Shown piece by piece: positions 13,501 through 25,085 of a stretch of 64,000 bases of DNA. A program made the translations under genes and the position numbers. The notes beneath the pieces were generated by a model. That model was given only the letters and a program-made list of their open reading frames with translations, searched no databases and was not told the DNA's origin. Source of the DNA: Talinum fruticosum (taxonomy: Eukaryota; Streptophyta; Magnoliopsida; Caryophyllales; Talinaceae). The DNA lies in assembly GCA_021018815.1 (NCBI GenBank), contig JAITYX010000100.1, forward strand, positions 682,001 to 746,000. The letters run 5' to 3'. Within the stretch, counting starts at the first letter, position 1. Each line of letters begins with the position of its first letter.

Positions 13501-14266
13501 GCGAGAGTGGACGCGGTAGGTTAAACTTTAAAGACAAGCCCATGGTCCAATGGGGGCAACCAACGACGTCGTTCTTAAGACGAGCTAGCCCCTTTTTGCC
13601 CTTTTTCTTTTTTGGGGGAAAGGTGAACACGTTTTATTTCCATTTTTAGGTAATTATTTCCTCGCTTATATACTAAGTTTCTCCATTTTAAAATATTTTA
13701 TATTTTGAGATTGTGAGATAATAATACGAAAATATAATCTATATTATAAAATTTAAGTTAAAAGATTAAATTATATTGAGAGAAATAAAATCATTAATAA
13801 GAATAAAATTTAATAAAATAGTCATTAATATATCATTCAAATTATAAAAAGAGATATATTATAAAATAAAAATTAATTAATTAAAACAGGAATAAAAATT
13901 ATTTTTAGAAAATTATTTTAATTTTTTAAAATTAAATTCGAGTGTCAATAAAAAAAAAATTAAATTCGAGTGATAATAAAGATGAAGTCATCTAAATAAC
14001 ACCTTCTCGAAATATTATAGTATTTTATCGGGAGCATATTATTATTCATATTATGTTTTTTTTCGTGTGAGACGATTGATATTCATACACAACATCAGAA
14101 TTCTCTAAGTTTACCCATAATTGTAACTCAATCGTCAATATTTTTAAATTTGTGTAAAAAAAAAAAACACAAAAGCACTAAATAGTCTAGAACCAATAAA
14201 ATGTGAGCACGAAGGAACGGGTGGCATCATATAGAAGAGGGGAAAGATAGAAGCTCGGAGGTGAAA
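13501..14266. other. Divergent promoter region between the SR factor and the ribulosamine kinase
   Basis: AT-rich DNA between two head-to-head genes. No coding signal was found. A short duplication, AAATTAAATTCGAGTG-like, occurs near 13928 and 13958. Confidence 0.5.
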
Positions 14267-17200
14267 ATGGTGGCAGTGCCCAGCCCAGGCGCGCTTTCTG
14301 TCTCGTCATGTAAATGCTTTCCCTCGTTCAAGCCTTCCTCTCTTCCTCGTCTCTCCTTCTCCAAAACTAAGCAATTTACTGGTATGTTATAGCATACATT
14401 GGATTCTTCTAGTTGTGTTGTTTGGTATTTGAGTCCCCTTTTCTTGTTCTTTGCTTAATTTCTGAAAATTGTTATCTTTTCTGATTAGAGAATTACCCAA
14501 TTCAATATAGTTGTTGTTTGTATATCTCTCTGATAAGGGCGGCTTCTAAATTTCGATTTTCTGATCTGGGGAGTGGAAAATTTATGCTAGAACAGTGTTA
14601 GATAATGCTTCTTGGAAACAATGGGGATATGATTGAAGGACCATCAACTATGGTCAAATTGGGTCTGAACCCTTGAATTTTTGGCCTTGGGAGTAATTGA
14701 TTTGCTAACGAGAGGGTTTTGGGGTGTATTTGTTGGGCAGTTGTGGCAATGAGTGAAGACCCAGTTCGTGAATGGATTCTCACAGAAGGGAAGGCAACAC
14801 AGATTAACAGGATAAGCCCTGTTGGCGGTGGTTGCATCAATCTTGCCAACCGCTACGATACTGATGTCGGTCCGTTCTTTGTTAAAACTAATAGGTATTA
14901 GCTATTTGGTGCTCATTGGGGAGATCATTACTGGTTATTTATGCTGTCTGTTTCTCATAGCTTCAATGAATGTGCCAAAATTTTGTCATTCTCTATCTTT
15001 TTTTGGTTTCTGTTCCATTGTACTAGCAAAAATGCTTGTACAGGTAAGAATACTTACATCTAAATCTACCTAGACCCACATATGCGAGAGCCACATTGGG
15101 AGTAGTAGTTGGTGGTGGTGGTGGTGTTCTACCAGACTGCAAAACATTCATCATCACTAGTTTCAACTGCGAGTTTGATCGCTATTGTTGGAACTTCGGA
15201 CAATTATGAAATACTATGATCTAAAAGAATAGGTTTTGTGTTTTCAAACCATAATGCATCAATCATTTGTTCTGAATATTGGATCAGGAGACTTGGCCCA
15301 GAGATGTTTGAAGGAGAGGCTCTTGGTTTGAGACTTATGTATGAAACCAACACAATTCGTGTCCCTAAGCCGTTTAAGGTTAGATATGTTCATAAGTTTC
15401 AGTAGATAACTTGTTGGTTTGTTGCTTGCTTGGTTTCGTCTAACAGCTAGAGAATCTCAGCCTATTTTCATCTAGGGTTGCAGGTCGGAGCTCTACGAGG
15501 AGGTGGTTCCTTCATCATCATGGAATTTATAGAATTTGGGGCATCTAGAAGTGGGCAGGTGATAGAGGAGTTTCTTGAAATTAGCTTGATATAGTCTAGA
15601 ACAGTTGCAGTATATCCTAATCGGATCATATATGTCTAGGCTGCTTTGGGGAGGAAGCTGGCAGAAATGCACAAAGCTGGAAAATCTGAGAAAGGCTTCG
15701 GATTTGAAGTTGATAACACCATTGGCAGGCATATTCTTTCTGAACTATAATTTATCATATTCTTTGACCCATATTGTTATATCCTTGGTTCACTACAAAT
15801 TGTGCATTATGTTGATCTGATTTTGGTTTTTGTACAGTACTCCACAGATTAATACTTGGACATCCGATTGGGTTGAGTTTTATGCAAAGCATAGATTGGG
15901 CTACCAACTAAAATTGGCACGAGATCAGTATGGAGATTCATCTATATATGAGAAAGGTTAGTCTTCACTGATGACTCTAAAATGTGTAAAACTTGCCATA
16001 CTGTTTCCTTGATATATGCAGGGGTATCAGGTTGATCGATTAATTTGAGTGTTTGATGGAAATTATGATGGTATCAGGTGTCATTATATATGCTATATTG
16101 CTCTTGTTTGGTGATGGAAAACGTGCTTGCTGCTCATGATGCTTGGAAGTAAAATCTTTTGACAGGGCAAAGACTGGCAAAGAACCTGGCACCGTTGTTT
16201 GAGGATGTTGTTATGGAACCATGTTTGCTGCATGGGGACTTGTGGAGTGGGAATATAACGTATGACAAGGACGGGGAGCCTGTTATTCTTGACCCGGCAT
16301 GCTACTGTAAGCCATAGTTGGTTTTACTCATCTTTCTGCTTCAGGCATTAGTGAAGACTTATTTTTAGTGTCCTGAATCATAGATGAATTGTGACACAAC
16401 TTACGGTTAAGGTTTGTGCCACAGGAGAACCCCAGAATCAGCAGCTTGACTAAGCTAATGGTTCAGTCTGCTAGATAATTGAACCGAACCCCTCAAAAAT
16501 ATGATGGACACCACCATTAAACTGAAATTGATAGGCCAAAATGAATAATTTCCTATTCTTATGCTTGGCTGTGCTGAATGATTTGGAAGTAGTTATCATC
16601 AATGAGGAGGCACTTAATTCCCTTCATACATTGCCAAGCCCTCATGCTAGTAGCCACCAGTCATTCCATGTTAGTGATTGAGATTAATTTTATCTGGAAA
16701 CACTTTTCCCACTAAATTTGTTTACATTTACCCTTAAATGTTCATGCTTTGAGGGATGATACATGCATTGAGATTGTATATTTGAATTATGAATGACCTC
16801 TGCTTCAAAGTACTCTCTAGATCCAAATAGCTTCCCAAGAATGAAAAACTAATCCAATCATGTAAAGTTCCAGAGTTTTGGGCCCCAAGCAAATAGGAAA
16901 AGCACATACTGTATTCGTGGGGTGCACTGATACTGGACTACTTCTTCAGTGTTCGGGAAATTATACAGAGATCCTTGAATCTTCGTGTAAGCATCTTATC
17001 CATCATATCCTCTGCAGATGGACACAGTGAAGCAGAATTTGGAATGTCATGGTGTGCTGGCTTTGGGGCATCCTTTTACAATTCCTATTTTGAGGTATTC
17101 TTGTTTGCTTATGGAATCTTCTCGGACTAGGAACAAGAAAGAGTGCTCTACCACCCCCCATAAAAAAGAAAAAAATCTAGTACTGAATGATTTTGTGTGG

Positions 17201-17387
17201 GTTTACGTCTTAAGCCCTTTTTTCTGCGAACTTGCCTCAGGTGATGCCCGAACAACCAGGATTCGAGAAAAGAAGGGATCTTTACTTGCTGTATCATTAT
17301 CTGAATCACTATAATCTCTTTGGCTCTGGCTATCGGTCTTCTGCCATGTCCATCATAGAAGACTATTTGCAAATGTTGAAGGTTTAG
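14267..17387 (+). CDS. FN3K: Protein-ribulosamine/fructosamine 3-kinase, chloroplastic
   Basis: Phosphorylates ketosamines on glycated proteins so that the sugar is released; a protein-repair enzyme. 335 residues in nine exons: 14267-14381, 14741-14894, 15288-15378, 15484-15558, 15640-15728, 15838-15956, 16166-16306, 17018-17094, 17241-17387. Phases agree throughout and the frame is intact. Residues 1-40 are Ser/Lys/Pro-rich and look like a chloroplast transit peptide. The glycine loop [15 protein letters not shown], the strand FFVKTN with the ATP lysine, the catalytic loop [10 protein letters not shown] and the metal-binding ILDPACYYG identify the APH-like kinase fold. The C-terminus ([20 protein letters not shown]) is family-typical. 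Intron 5 starts with GC instead of GT (GGCAG|GCATAT at 15729); no nearby GT keeps the frame. Similar to Arabidopsis At3g61080. Confidence 0.95.
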
Positions 17388-18295
17388 TTACAGTTGGGAC
17401 ATCCTGTAAATTTCTTGTACATGTCAGTTTTCGAAAGTATCAACAGACTTGGTGTGGATTCGCCAATGATCTCATGTCCAGATGTCCTGCACTATCAGTG
17501 TCGGTTTCTATAACATTGATTGATACCATATTTGCCATGTTTATTTCATCTGCTCGAAAAATTTTCCAGTATGATGCTTAAACTAGACTAATTATATTTT
17601 GGGAAGAGATGGACTCCATGATTCTCAAATTTCATCAACTTGGAAATATTCAGATTTGAAGATTTATGAGAGGTCATGCTTGAAGGCAAGTTAAAGCTAC
17701 TTTGGTGATGATCTGTTCTCCTTAACCTATCCAATTGTCCACAGATTGCCATTGAATTTCTAGGAAGCTTCAATGCAAATTTATTCTTTTAATGATTAGT
17801 ACTTACACCAAGTGATAAAAATTAATGGTTACTGTCTTAAAGACAGGAAAAAAGGAAATTAAATACATTGTTTGAGGATATGGGAATATCTTGAAACCTT
17901 TCCAAGTCCAAAAGATGATGAAATTTTAAGGAACAACAAAATTATGAATTCATCTTTCTGACCCTTTATATTAAGTTCTAAAAAGAGAAAATTATTACCA
18001 ATGAAGTCTTAGCCTAATCGTCAAAATTAAAATTTTGGGTACATTAGGTCATGGTGAAATACTAATATTTCAAGCAAAAGATCAAAAATTTGGTGATTCT
18101 ACCCACTTTGACATTTATGAGCTCTCACTTATGAAAAAGAAATTAAGTGGAGGAAAAAAGATAATAAATCCATTTTATTTTATTTTATTTTAGGGATAGG
18201 GAGAAAAAAGGGAGAAGGGAATAATTTGCATAACGAAACCACCATTAATTTTGATTTTCCCCCTATTCTGTTGCTCGCCAGATAGACGAGAGAAA
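17388..18295. other. 3' UTR and promoter between the kinase and PFC1
   Basis: About 900 bases without coding signal, between two tandem genes on the same strand. Becomes AT-rich from about 17770. A TTTTA repeat run at 18174-18193 lies about 100 bases before the PFC1 start codon. Confidence 0.5.
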
Positions 18296-21200
18296 ATGCT
18301 TTCGCTTACACAATCCTTCCCGCCATATCCGATAGCAGCTAAACCAAATTCATCCATTCAGGACAAACCTTCATGTTCATATCCAGCGCTCACCAGCTCT
18401 CCCAAACGTAGAAGAGCGTTATTTACAGCTTCTGCTGCGAACCCAGATGACTACAATGCTACTCTCAAGGCCCTCAACTCCAGAAATCGTTTTCCGAGAA
18501 AATCACTCGGCCAGGTTAGACAATTTCGTCTGCCCATTTATTCTAGTAGGCGATTTGTTGATGGGAAACAATTTATTTCAAAATTGCTGGGCTGGTGGTG
18601 GATTATACTTCTCTGAGGCATTTCGTCGAACACTTAATGGTTGTTTGTGTGTGTATATTTGCAGCATTATATGTTGAATTCTACCGTCAATGAACAGCTT
18701 GTGTCCGTTGCAAATGTCAAATATGGGGATTTGGTGCTTGAGATTGGACCTGGCACTGGGTCCTTGACGAATGTGCTTATTGATGCTGGTGCTACTGTCC
18801 TGGCAATTGAAAAGGTGGGATTATTGTTATAAACTAAAACATCATGCCCTTGTCTTCCATATTCATGGAGTTTAATCTTAGAGATTGTGGCTTAAAATTA
18901 AATGTTTCTTTCCATCTTAGTGCACTCTTGTTCTGAATTACCCTTCATCTGTAAGTAGTGATATGCTTTTGTGGACTTAAATGTACCGTGTTGTATTCTG
19001 TGTAGGATCACCACATGGCTGCTCTTGTTAGGGAACGGTTTGCAGCTACTGATCGCCTAATGGTAAATCTTAGTTACATGGATTTTCATGCTTTGGCAGT
19101 ATAAACACAGAAGCGAGTGCTTTGATTTTCCGCACCTTGATCCCACAATACTTGTTTCTTACGTACTGCAGTCTTTGTTTAATGCAGGTCATAGAAGAGG
19201 ACTTCACAAAATGTCATATCCGCTCCCATATGCTCTCGTTGTTAGAAAGTCGAAATCTGGCAAATGCAGATACAAGACGTGCAAAAGTAAGTTCTTCAGT
19301 TTACATTGATTTATTCTACTGTTGCAAAACTGGTTTAATTCCCCTGATACGAGGATACGGTAATGACTGATGAAACTTCGAACATGTTAAAGAACTGCAG
19401 ATAGAGAATATGACAAACAACCTAGGGTGATCAGAGCTTTTCTCGCTTAATGCAAAAGATATTATTGTCTGTGGCAACCACAAATATTGATCTTCAAATA
19501 ACAGGGCTTGCCTTGCTGATTTATTTTGGGTCACGTACATTTTTGTTAGTTATTAAACTTCAATCGAAACTAAAGATTGTGCTTTCTTGTGTGCCACATC
19601 TTGCGTCATCCTTTCTTATGCATATTGGGAGTTTGAGGTGTTTGGTAAAAGTTGTGTTGAGTCCTGTTTGCTTTGAAGACTATTGGGAGAATTCTTTCGA
19701 AGGATCATTTGTTTGCTGGGGTATATAACTTGAGAGATTTAAACCCAAGTACCTGCTGCAGATCTGAGTTGGAGTGAACTGATGCAGCTAACAGTTAATG
19801 GTGACATGGATCTTGATGTCTTTATATGCTTTGGCAAACAAACTTTTACCTCTGACAGGTGGTGGCTAACATACCTTTCAACATTAGTAAGGATGTGGTG
19901 AAGCAGCTTCTTCCAATGGGTGACATATTTTCAGAAGTTGTTCTTTTACTTCAGGTACTTACTTTATTCTTTTAGTTCACCTACATTCTTTTTATCATCA
20001 CAACACAGTGGTTACATTAATCCTGTTATAAGTTATATGTTATCTGATTGAGCCTTTGGGCTGCCTGATGCTGTCTGAAAGGTTAAGCTTCTGAGGATAA
20101 CTGGATAAATGCGATCTATGAAGATGCTTTTAAATGAAAATATGAATGCATCAGAAACTAAAGTAAATAACATCAAGCACACGAAAGAATTATTGACCGC
20201 CATCTGGCATTTTACTAAGATATATGGATCACATTCATTCTGGCAGTTTTATATTGGCCAACATTTAGTGAATCCTTCATAGAAGCTTAGTCCACAAAGC
20301 AAGTTATCCTGGTTTACTGTTCATGCTACTGATCATTGTTGCCTAATTGGCTATCATTGGTTCAATTGTCAAGTTTGATGCTCTACCAATTTCTTATTTT
20401 TGTGTATTCTTTTACCATTCATTCAACTTCATGATTAGTTATAAATGATTGTATTTTCCTCTTGTGCAATATAATACATTAACAATTTAACATATGAATT
20501 CCATGAACTCTTGCTGTGAATTCCATTGTCCATTTTCAGGATGAGGCGGCTATGCGGTTGGTTGAACCATCATCCAAGTCATCTGAGTATCGGCCTATAA
20601 ATGTGTTTGTGAAGTTCTATTCAGGTCGGGTTCTTCTTTCTTCATTTTTGTCATAGTGTGGTTAATATAAGATAGATTGGGGGTTGTGTATCATTTACCA
20701 TTCATGGGAATTTGATTTCGAGGTGATATAGTTGATTTCAAACCTTATATGCCAATTAGACTTGTAAAGTGTACAGCTTTACTTTAGGGGCCATCTCAAT
20801 AAAATCTACATGGAAGAGAGCCTTGCTGATTGTGTGCAGTGGAGCAAAGCTGAATATAAGCAAGGGCAAAGCTTTAGCTTATGACTGTTAGCTATTATAT
20901 TGGAGGGTAGCATCCTTAGCTTATTAGTGGGAAAGCTGTGTTATATTGACACCACTTCTAAAATATATCTTCTTTTGGCTTTGGTGAACAGAGCAGAAAG
21001 GGGGTTTCGTGACCTTTTTTTGTTTTTTTGGATGGTTAAATTTTACACGCACACACTAAAACAAACAGCAAGGGGAAATTGAACCTCGGTCTTTCTATCG
21101 GAAACCAAGCATCACACCACTGTGCTATACCCGAAGGTCCTGGTGTATTTGTGACATCATTGGTTAGCTAACTTCATCATGTCATCTAACGCCTGAATGT

Positions 21201-22544
21201 TGTGTTGTCATTTGTTTTACTCCCAGATCCTGAGTACAACTTTAAAGTCCCAAGGACAGACTTTTTCCCTCAACCCAATGTAAGTGAGAGATCTTCACTC
21301 AATTAGATAATCATCATCTGCCAAAGGTTCTCTCTCGATGCAATGGATATGCAGATGAAAGTTTAATATGGGTCACAGGCTCACATTTGAAGTGGATATT
21401 TTTCTCGCATAAAGCCTTCTGAATTGGAAATGTGATGTATTGAGGGAGCTATATTTCGCTCAGATAATTGCTCTGAGTAGCACTTTACACATCCAATGGC
21501 ATAAAGCGCAGTCCAGTGTCTGAAATGTGATGGACGGTCAACAGTCTTGAAGCAACAGCGGTAAATGGAATACAAAATGACCCGGTTCTGATGCATATGC
21601 AGGTTGATGCTGCTGTTGCCACCTTCAAACTGAAGCAGCCTTCGGAGTATCCCCCTGTCCCATCCATCAAAAGCTTTTTCTCATTGGTACCTCTCTTAAT
21701 TGCACCCCAAGTTATCAATTTTGCTTATCAATTTCTTTTCTTTTGTTTTCTCTAATACTCAGTCCCGTAGATGAAGGAGGGTAAGGTAAGGGTCCGGTCT
21801 AGCACCTCAAAAAGAGGGGGGTTCTTATACCAGCCTATTGCCGCTGTACTAAGTACAATGTGAGTGCTATCTCCATCTATTGTACGCAGGATCCAACCAT
21901 TAATTTTTCCTACGATGCTGTCTTTGGAGGCAGCTTGGACGAATCGTGCTAGTCAGAATCTCTGCTTATCAATTGTGCCCTTTGATCAATTGCTTTTCCA
22001 TAATTCTGAGTTCCACTATCAGCATTCACTCAGTTGTCCAAACGTGATGATGCCTACCTATATTAGAGTGTCAAGTACCGGACAGGGGTTTACTGTTGGA
22101 CTCCGGCATCTTTGAAAAGTTTTTTGTATTTTTGGTTTAAAATGAAGGCCAATGCCCATACATTTGTGCAAGTGACAGGTACTTGAGATGAAATGCAAAG
22201 CTCAAGCAACGTAGGCCATTCTCATTCCGCTGATGTATCTGATGCTGTTATTGATATTCAGGTTAATTCGGCATTTAATGGGAAGCGAAAGATGTTGAGG
22301 AAAACATTGCAGCATATACGTACATCTTCGGAAATTGAAGCAGCACTGGCTAGTGCTGGTCTTCCAGTAACGGTAAGTAGTAATAAACACAAATCACTAG
22401 ACGTTCATTGGGTCAAAGCATCTGCATAAAGTGCAAAACTGACCATCCAAGTTCTGTCTAATGTTCTCGTTTGAGCAGTCGAGGCCGGAGGAGCTGACAC
22501 TGGATGATTTTGTAAGACTGCACAACTCCCTTGTGAGCTCGTGA
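18296..22544 (+). CDS. PFC1: Chloroplast 16S rRNA dimethyladenosine transferase (KsgA/PFC1)
   Basis: Dimethylates the two adjacent adenines near the 3' end of plastid 16S rRNA using S-adenosylmethionine; Arabidopsis PALEFACE1 is needed for chloroplast development in the cold. 339 residues in ten exons: 18296-18514, 18665-18814, 19006-19062, 19188-19286, 19859-19954, 20540-20624, 21227-21279, 21603-21686, 22262-22372, 22479-22544. All phases agree and no frameshift was found. Residues 1-55 form a Ser/Pro-rich transit peptide. KsgA motifs follow: FPRKSLGQHYMLN, SAM motif I LEIGPGTGSLT, AIEKDHHM, the catalytic VVANIPFNIS (N-I-P-F), and RTDFFPQPNVDAAV. The C-terminal domain has FNGKRKMLRKTLQ and ends LDDFVRLHNSLVSS. 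The usual KsgA Y in NIPY is F here, as in the plastid branch. Confidence 0.97.
21014..21146 (-). mobile_element. tRNA-derived SINE in PFC1 intron 6
   Basis: On the minus strand the element starts GGACCTTCGGGTATAGCACA. It has an RNA polymerase III A-box match (TAGCACAGTGG) and a B-box-like GAGGTTCAATTTCC about 40 bases later, and ends in a short pyrimidine/purine-skewed tail. The flanks TTTCGTGAC (left) and ATTTGTGAC (right) fit a target-site duplication with mismatches. This is the size and layout of a short plant SINE. It lies antisense to the gene and away from splice sites. Family not assigned. Confidence 0.65.
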
Positions 22545-23252
22545 TGCTTCTCTATAGCTGTCTTAAGTCCCTGATCACCGATTTCCTTCGAAAATGAAGT
22601 ATTGTACATAAACCATCGTAGGGTGCTAATGGAATCACTGCTGCAGCTGCCTCTTTTAAAACAAATGAACAAAACTTCTCAGCTGAGGCTGATAATCTCA
22701 GTGGTATGCTGAAAAGCTGGTTATGAACCATATTTACATTCAGATTAGGCAGTTAGAGTGGAAATGTTGTATAATTACCATTCTTTTTGCATCATTGGAA
22801 TTGGAATAATTAATTGATGTATAAGAAATTCGAGAGCCCCTTGCTCTTCATCTCTCTCTAATAAACTCAACAAAACTAAAACAAAATGAATATGAGAATA
22901 TCGTTTCAAGTAATTTGACACTACAACTTGTTTTAAGAGAGATCGTCTAATGTAAAACACGTATGACATATAAGGGAAACAGTGTTCAACTCATATGTTT
23001 TAAAAAGCGAGTGTAAGTTAACTGGACTGATAATATTTCTTTTCTCGAGAATTGTATGAGTTATTGGAAAAATCAAGGCACAAAATCCCATTGCAACGAA
23101 TATACAAAATTTATTGCATATTCACTTAAAAGTCCCTTTTTTTATGTGATTGAGAATTCTTTGGGCCAAAACCTAACGTTGGATGGGGAAAAGTTTGAAA
23201 AATGAAACAATTTTTTTTTTTTAAAAAAAACAACTGTACAAAAGTCCTCAGA
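22545..23252. other. Convergent 3' region between PFC1 and the small unknown gene
   Basis: 3' UTR-like sequence followed by AT-rich spacer. No coding signal was recognised. Confidence 0.5.
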
Positions 23253-23774
23253 TTAGCCATGAAACTGATAAACAAGGTCCAAATTCCTCAGTCGACACCC
23301 ATGAGGATCGTAGTCCGGCGGAATGGTAGCACTTTCTCTCTCCTCCAACCATTGCTGCTCGGCGATGGCGGCCGACGACGGCGACAATGGTCTCTTCGTC
23401 CGCTTACTCTGAATGTGAAGCGAATTCCTCATCTTCTCCTCCATTCTCTCCATTGACGAATCCTGCTCCTCTTCGGCGTTGTCGTCTTCGTCTCTCATCG
23501 TCTCGTAGGCGTAGGCGTCGGCGCCGGTGGAGGATACGGAGTTATCGGCGGAGTAGTGGTGGGAGGAGAGGAAGGAGGAGAGAGAAAGGTGCGCGCAGTG
23601 GAGGGAGGAGAGGATGAGGCAGTGGAGGTCGGGGTTGGCGGCGGCGAGCTGTCTCGCCATTTGAGCTGCTTGATCGAGTGCTTGTATGAGCTCCGTCAGC
23701 TGGTCCGGCGCCGGCGACGGCGATGGAGGTGGCGGTGGCGGTGGCTCTGTTGCCATGGTGTTGCTGTTCTCCAT
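23253..23774 (-). CDS. Small plant-specific protein of unknown function, 173 aa
   Basis: A single-exon protein with a clear ATG at 23774. After a short proline run (residues about 11-22) comes an amphipathic helix (LTELIQALDQAAQMARQLAA). A serine-rich middle follows, then an acidic patch (RDEDDNAEEEQDSS), a basic patch (IQSKRTKRPLSP, a possible nuclear signal) and a conserved-looking end, PPDYDPHGCRLRNLDLVYQFHG. The tail resembles uncharacterised land-plant proteins I remember ending in a similar D-P-x-G-x-R-L-R motif; the family has no known function to my knowledge. Codon use is GC-rich compared with its neighbours, and the opposite strand carries arginine-rich shadow frames. Its coding status rests on length, composition and the ordered C-terminus. 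Confidence 0.8.
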   Translation of the reverse strand: MENSNTMATEPPPPPPPSPSPAPDQLTELIQALDQAAQMARQLAAANPDLHCLILSSLHCAHLSLSSFLSSHHYSADNSVSSTGADAYAYETMRDEDDNAEEEQDSSMERMEEKMRNSLHIQSKRTKRPLSPSSAAIAEQQWLEERESATIPPDYDPHGCRLRNLDLVYQFHG

Positions 23775-25085
23775 TGCTACTCTCTCTCTCTCCTCTCTCT
23801 AGCTTGATTTGCAGTTGATTGTGGCGCCCCCAGAATCTGCTTGAAGCCTAGAGAGAGAGAGAGAGAGAGAGGGAGGAGAGTTCTAGAAAGTTGCGCCTAC
23901 GAATCTTTGGTAGTCTCGATGTGTCTCCATGCAGCTTAGGTGGCATCGGGTGATTTGGTATGGACTTTGGTTTTCCTTTTTTGGTCTTGGCCTCTATTTA
24001 TCAATTCCACGTTGTCTTATTATATATTCTTTATTTATAAGATTTAAAGACGAAACCTTATATATAGGAAAATAAGTGTTGAGTTATTTTTAAAAATTGT
24101 ATTGAATTAAGTGTGAAACCATTTAAATTTGGTTAATATTGGCTAAGCACAATTCGATTTGCTCAAAAAAAAGAAAAAGAGGGATTTTATAGACTTATAC
24201 AAGACGTTCCCGTGAGTCGTTTATGTGAACACAATTTATATACGTATATGAGGCTAGTATGATCCAATGAGCTGACAAAGGGTGAACGAATCGTACATAT
24301 AGGCCAAACTAAACATAATAGAAGCATAATATATCTATTAGTGTCGAGTAACCGACAGTTTAAACTCAAAGAACTTACTAGCTTTCACACGTTTCTTAAA
24401 TAAGAACTTTTACCTTCCGTAATTCAAACCCAGGTAACGAATATAACCATGGAGACAAGTGTCTCTTGATTATAGTTGTATGAAGGGTTCAAGTAAAGCA
24501 TGGTCCAATTCTTTTCATTCTTACCACACGATAGTCCATACTCAGTAGGTGTTGCATGACAGCATCATGACTAATGGGAAAATGTTTAGCAAGATATTTT
24601 GGAGATACAAGAACAGAATCTGGTTCTCCAAGTGAAAAACCTTTAAAGAACCACAAGACATGAAGAATTGAAATTAAAAAGAAAATCAAATATTCAAGTT
24701 GGATAGGGTACAAATTGCCCTAGCCGCTCATGTTTCAACTCTCAAGTCTTCCAGCAGGAAACCTTGAGAGACTGGCTGATTCAAAAACCTGGACGTTAGT
24801 CTAGCACAGAACATAGTTGAGATGAGCCTCATAAGTCAACTTCTCTTCATTACCACCCTCTCGTGATCCACCCATATGCAAAAAACTAGGCAAGGGGAGT
24901 TTGCAATTTTACTGTTACAACTACTTCCAGTCTGAATTATTTACAAAACCAACACTGTCGAATCATGGCTACTTGATAAGCAATCACAAAAATCCTGATG
25001 CTAACTGCACATATATGTACACAAACTTGACAAAAAGGCCACAGATTTAGAAGAGTAAACATGTACAATTTCACCATGTCAGAAC
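23775..25085. other. Intergenic region with a GA microsatellite and one exon-like fragment
   Basis: Contains the leader of the small minus-strand gene, a GA run (about 23849-23871), AT-rich DNA to 24.48 kb, an isolated exon-like segment (listed separately) and the likely 3' UTR of GEN1. Confidence 0.5.
24525..24640 (-). pseudogene. Isolated exon-like fragment, origin unknown
   Basis: On the minus strand, 116 bases lie between an acceptor-like TTTAAAG and a consensus donor (GTG|GTAAGAATG). They encode FSLGEPDSVLVSPKYLAK then HFPISHDAVMQHLLSMDYRV with no stop. The look is of a real protein-coding exon, but nothing in the flanks continues it and I do not recognise the family. It may be a relic of a gene or a captured exon. 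It could also be an alternative 3' exon of GEN1, though it does not resemble GEN1. Confidence 0.3.

Noticed and set aside
23387..23807. Arginine-rich and Gly/Val/Glu-rich plus-strand frames
   Set aside because: Antisense shadows of the 173-residue gene on the minus strand.
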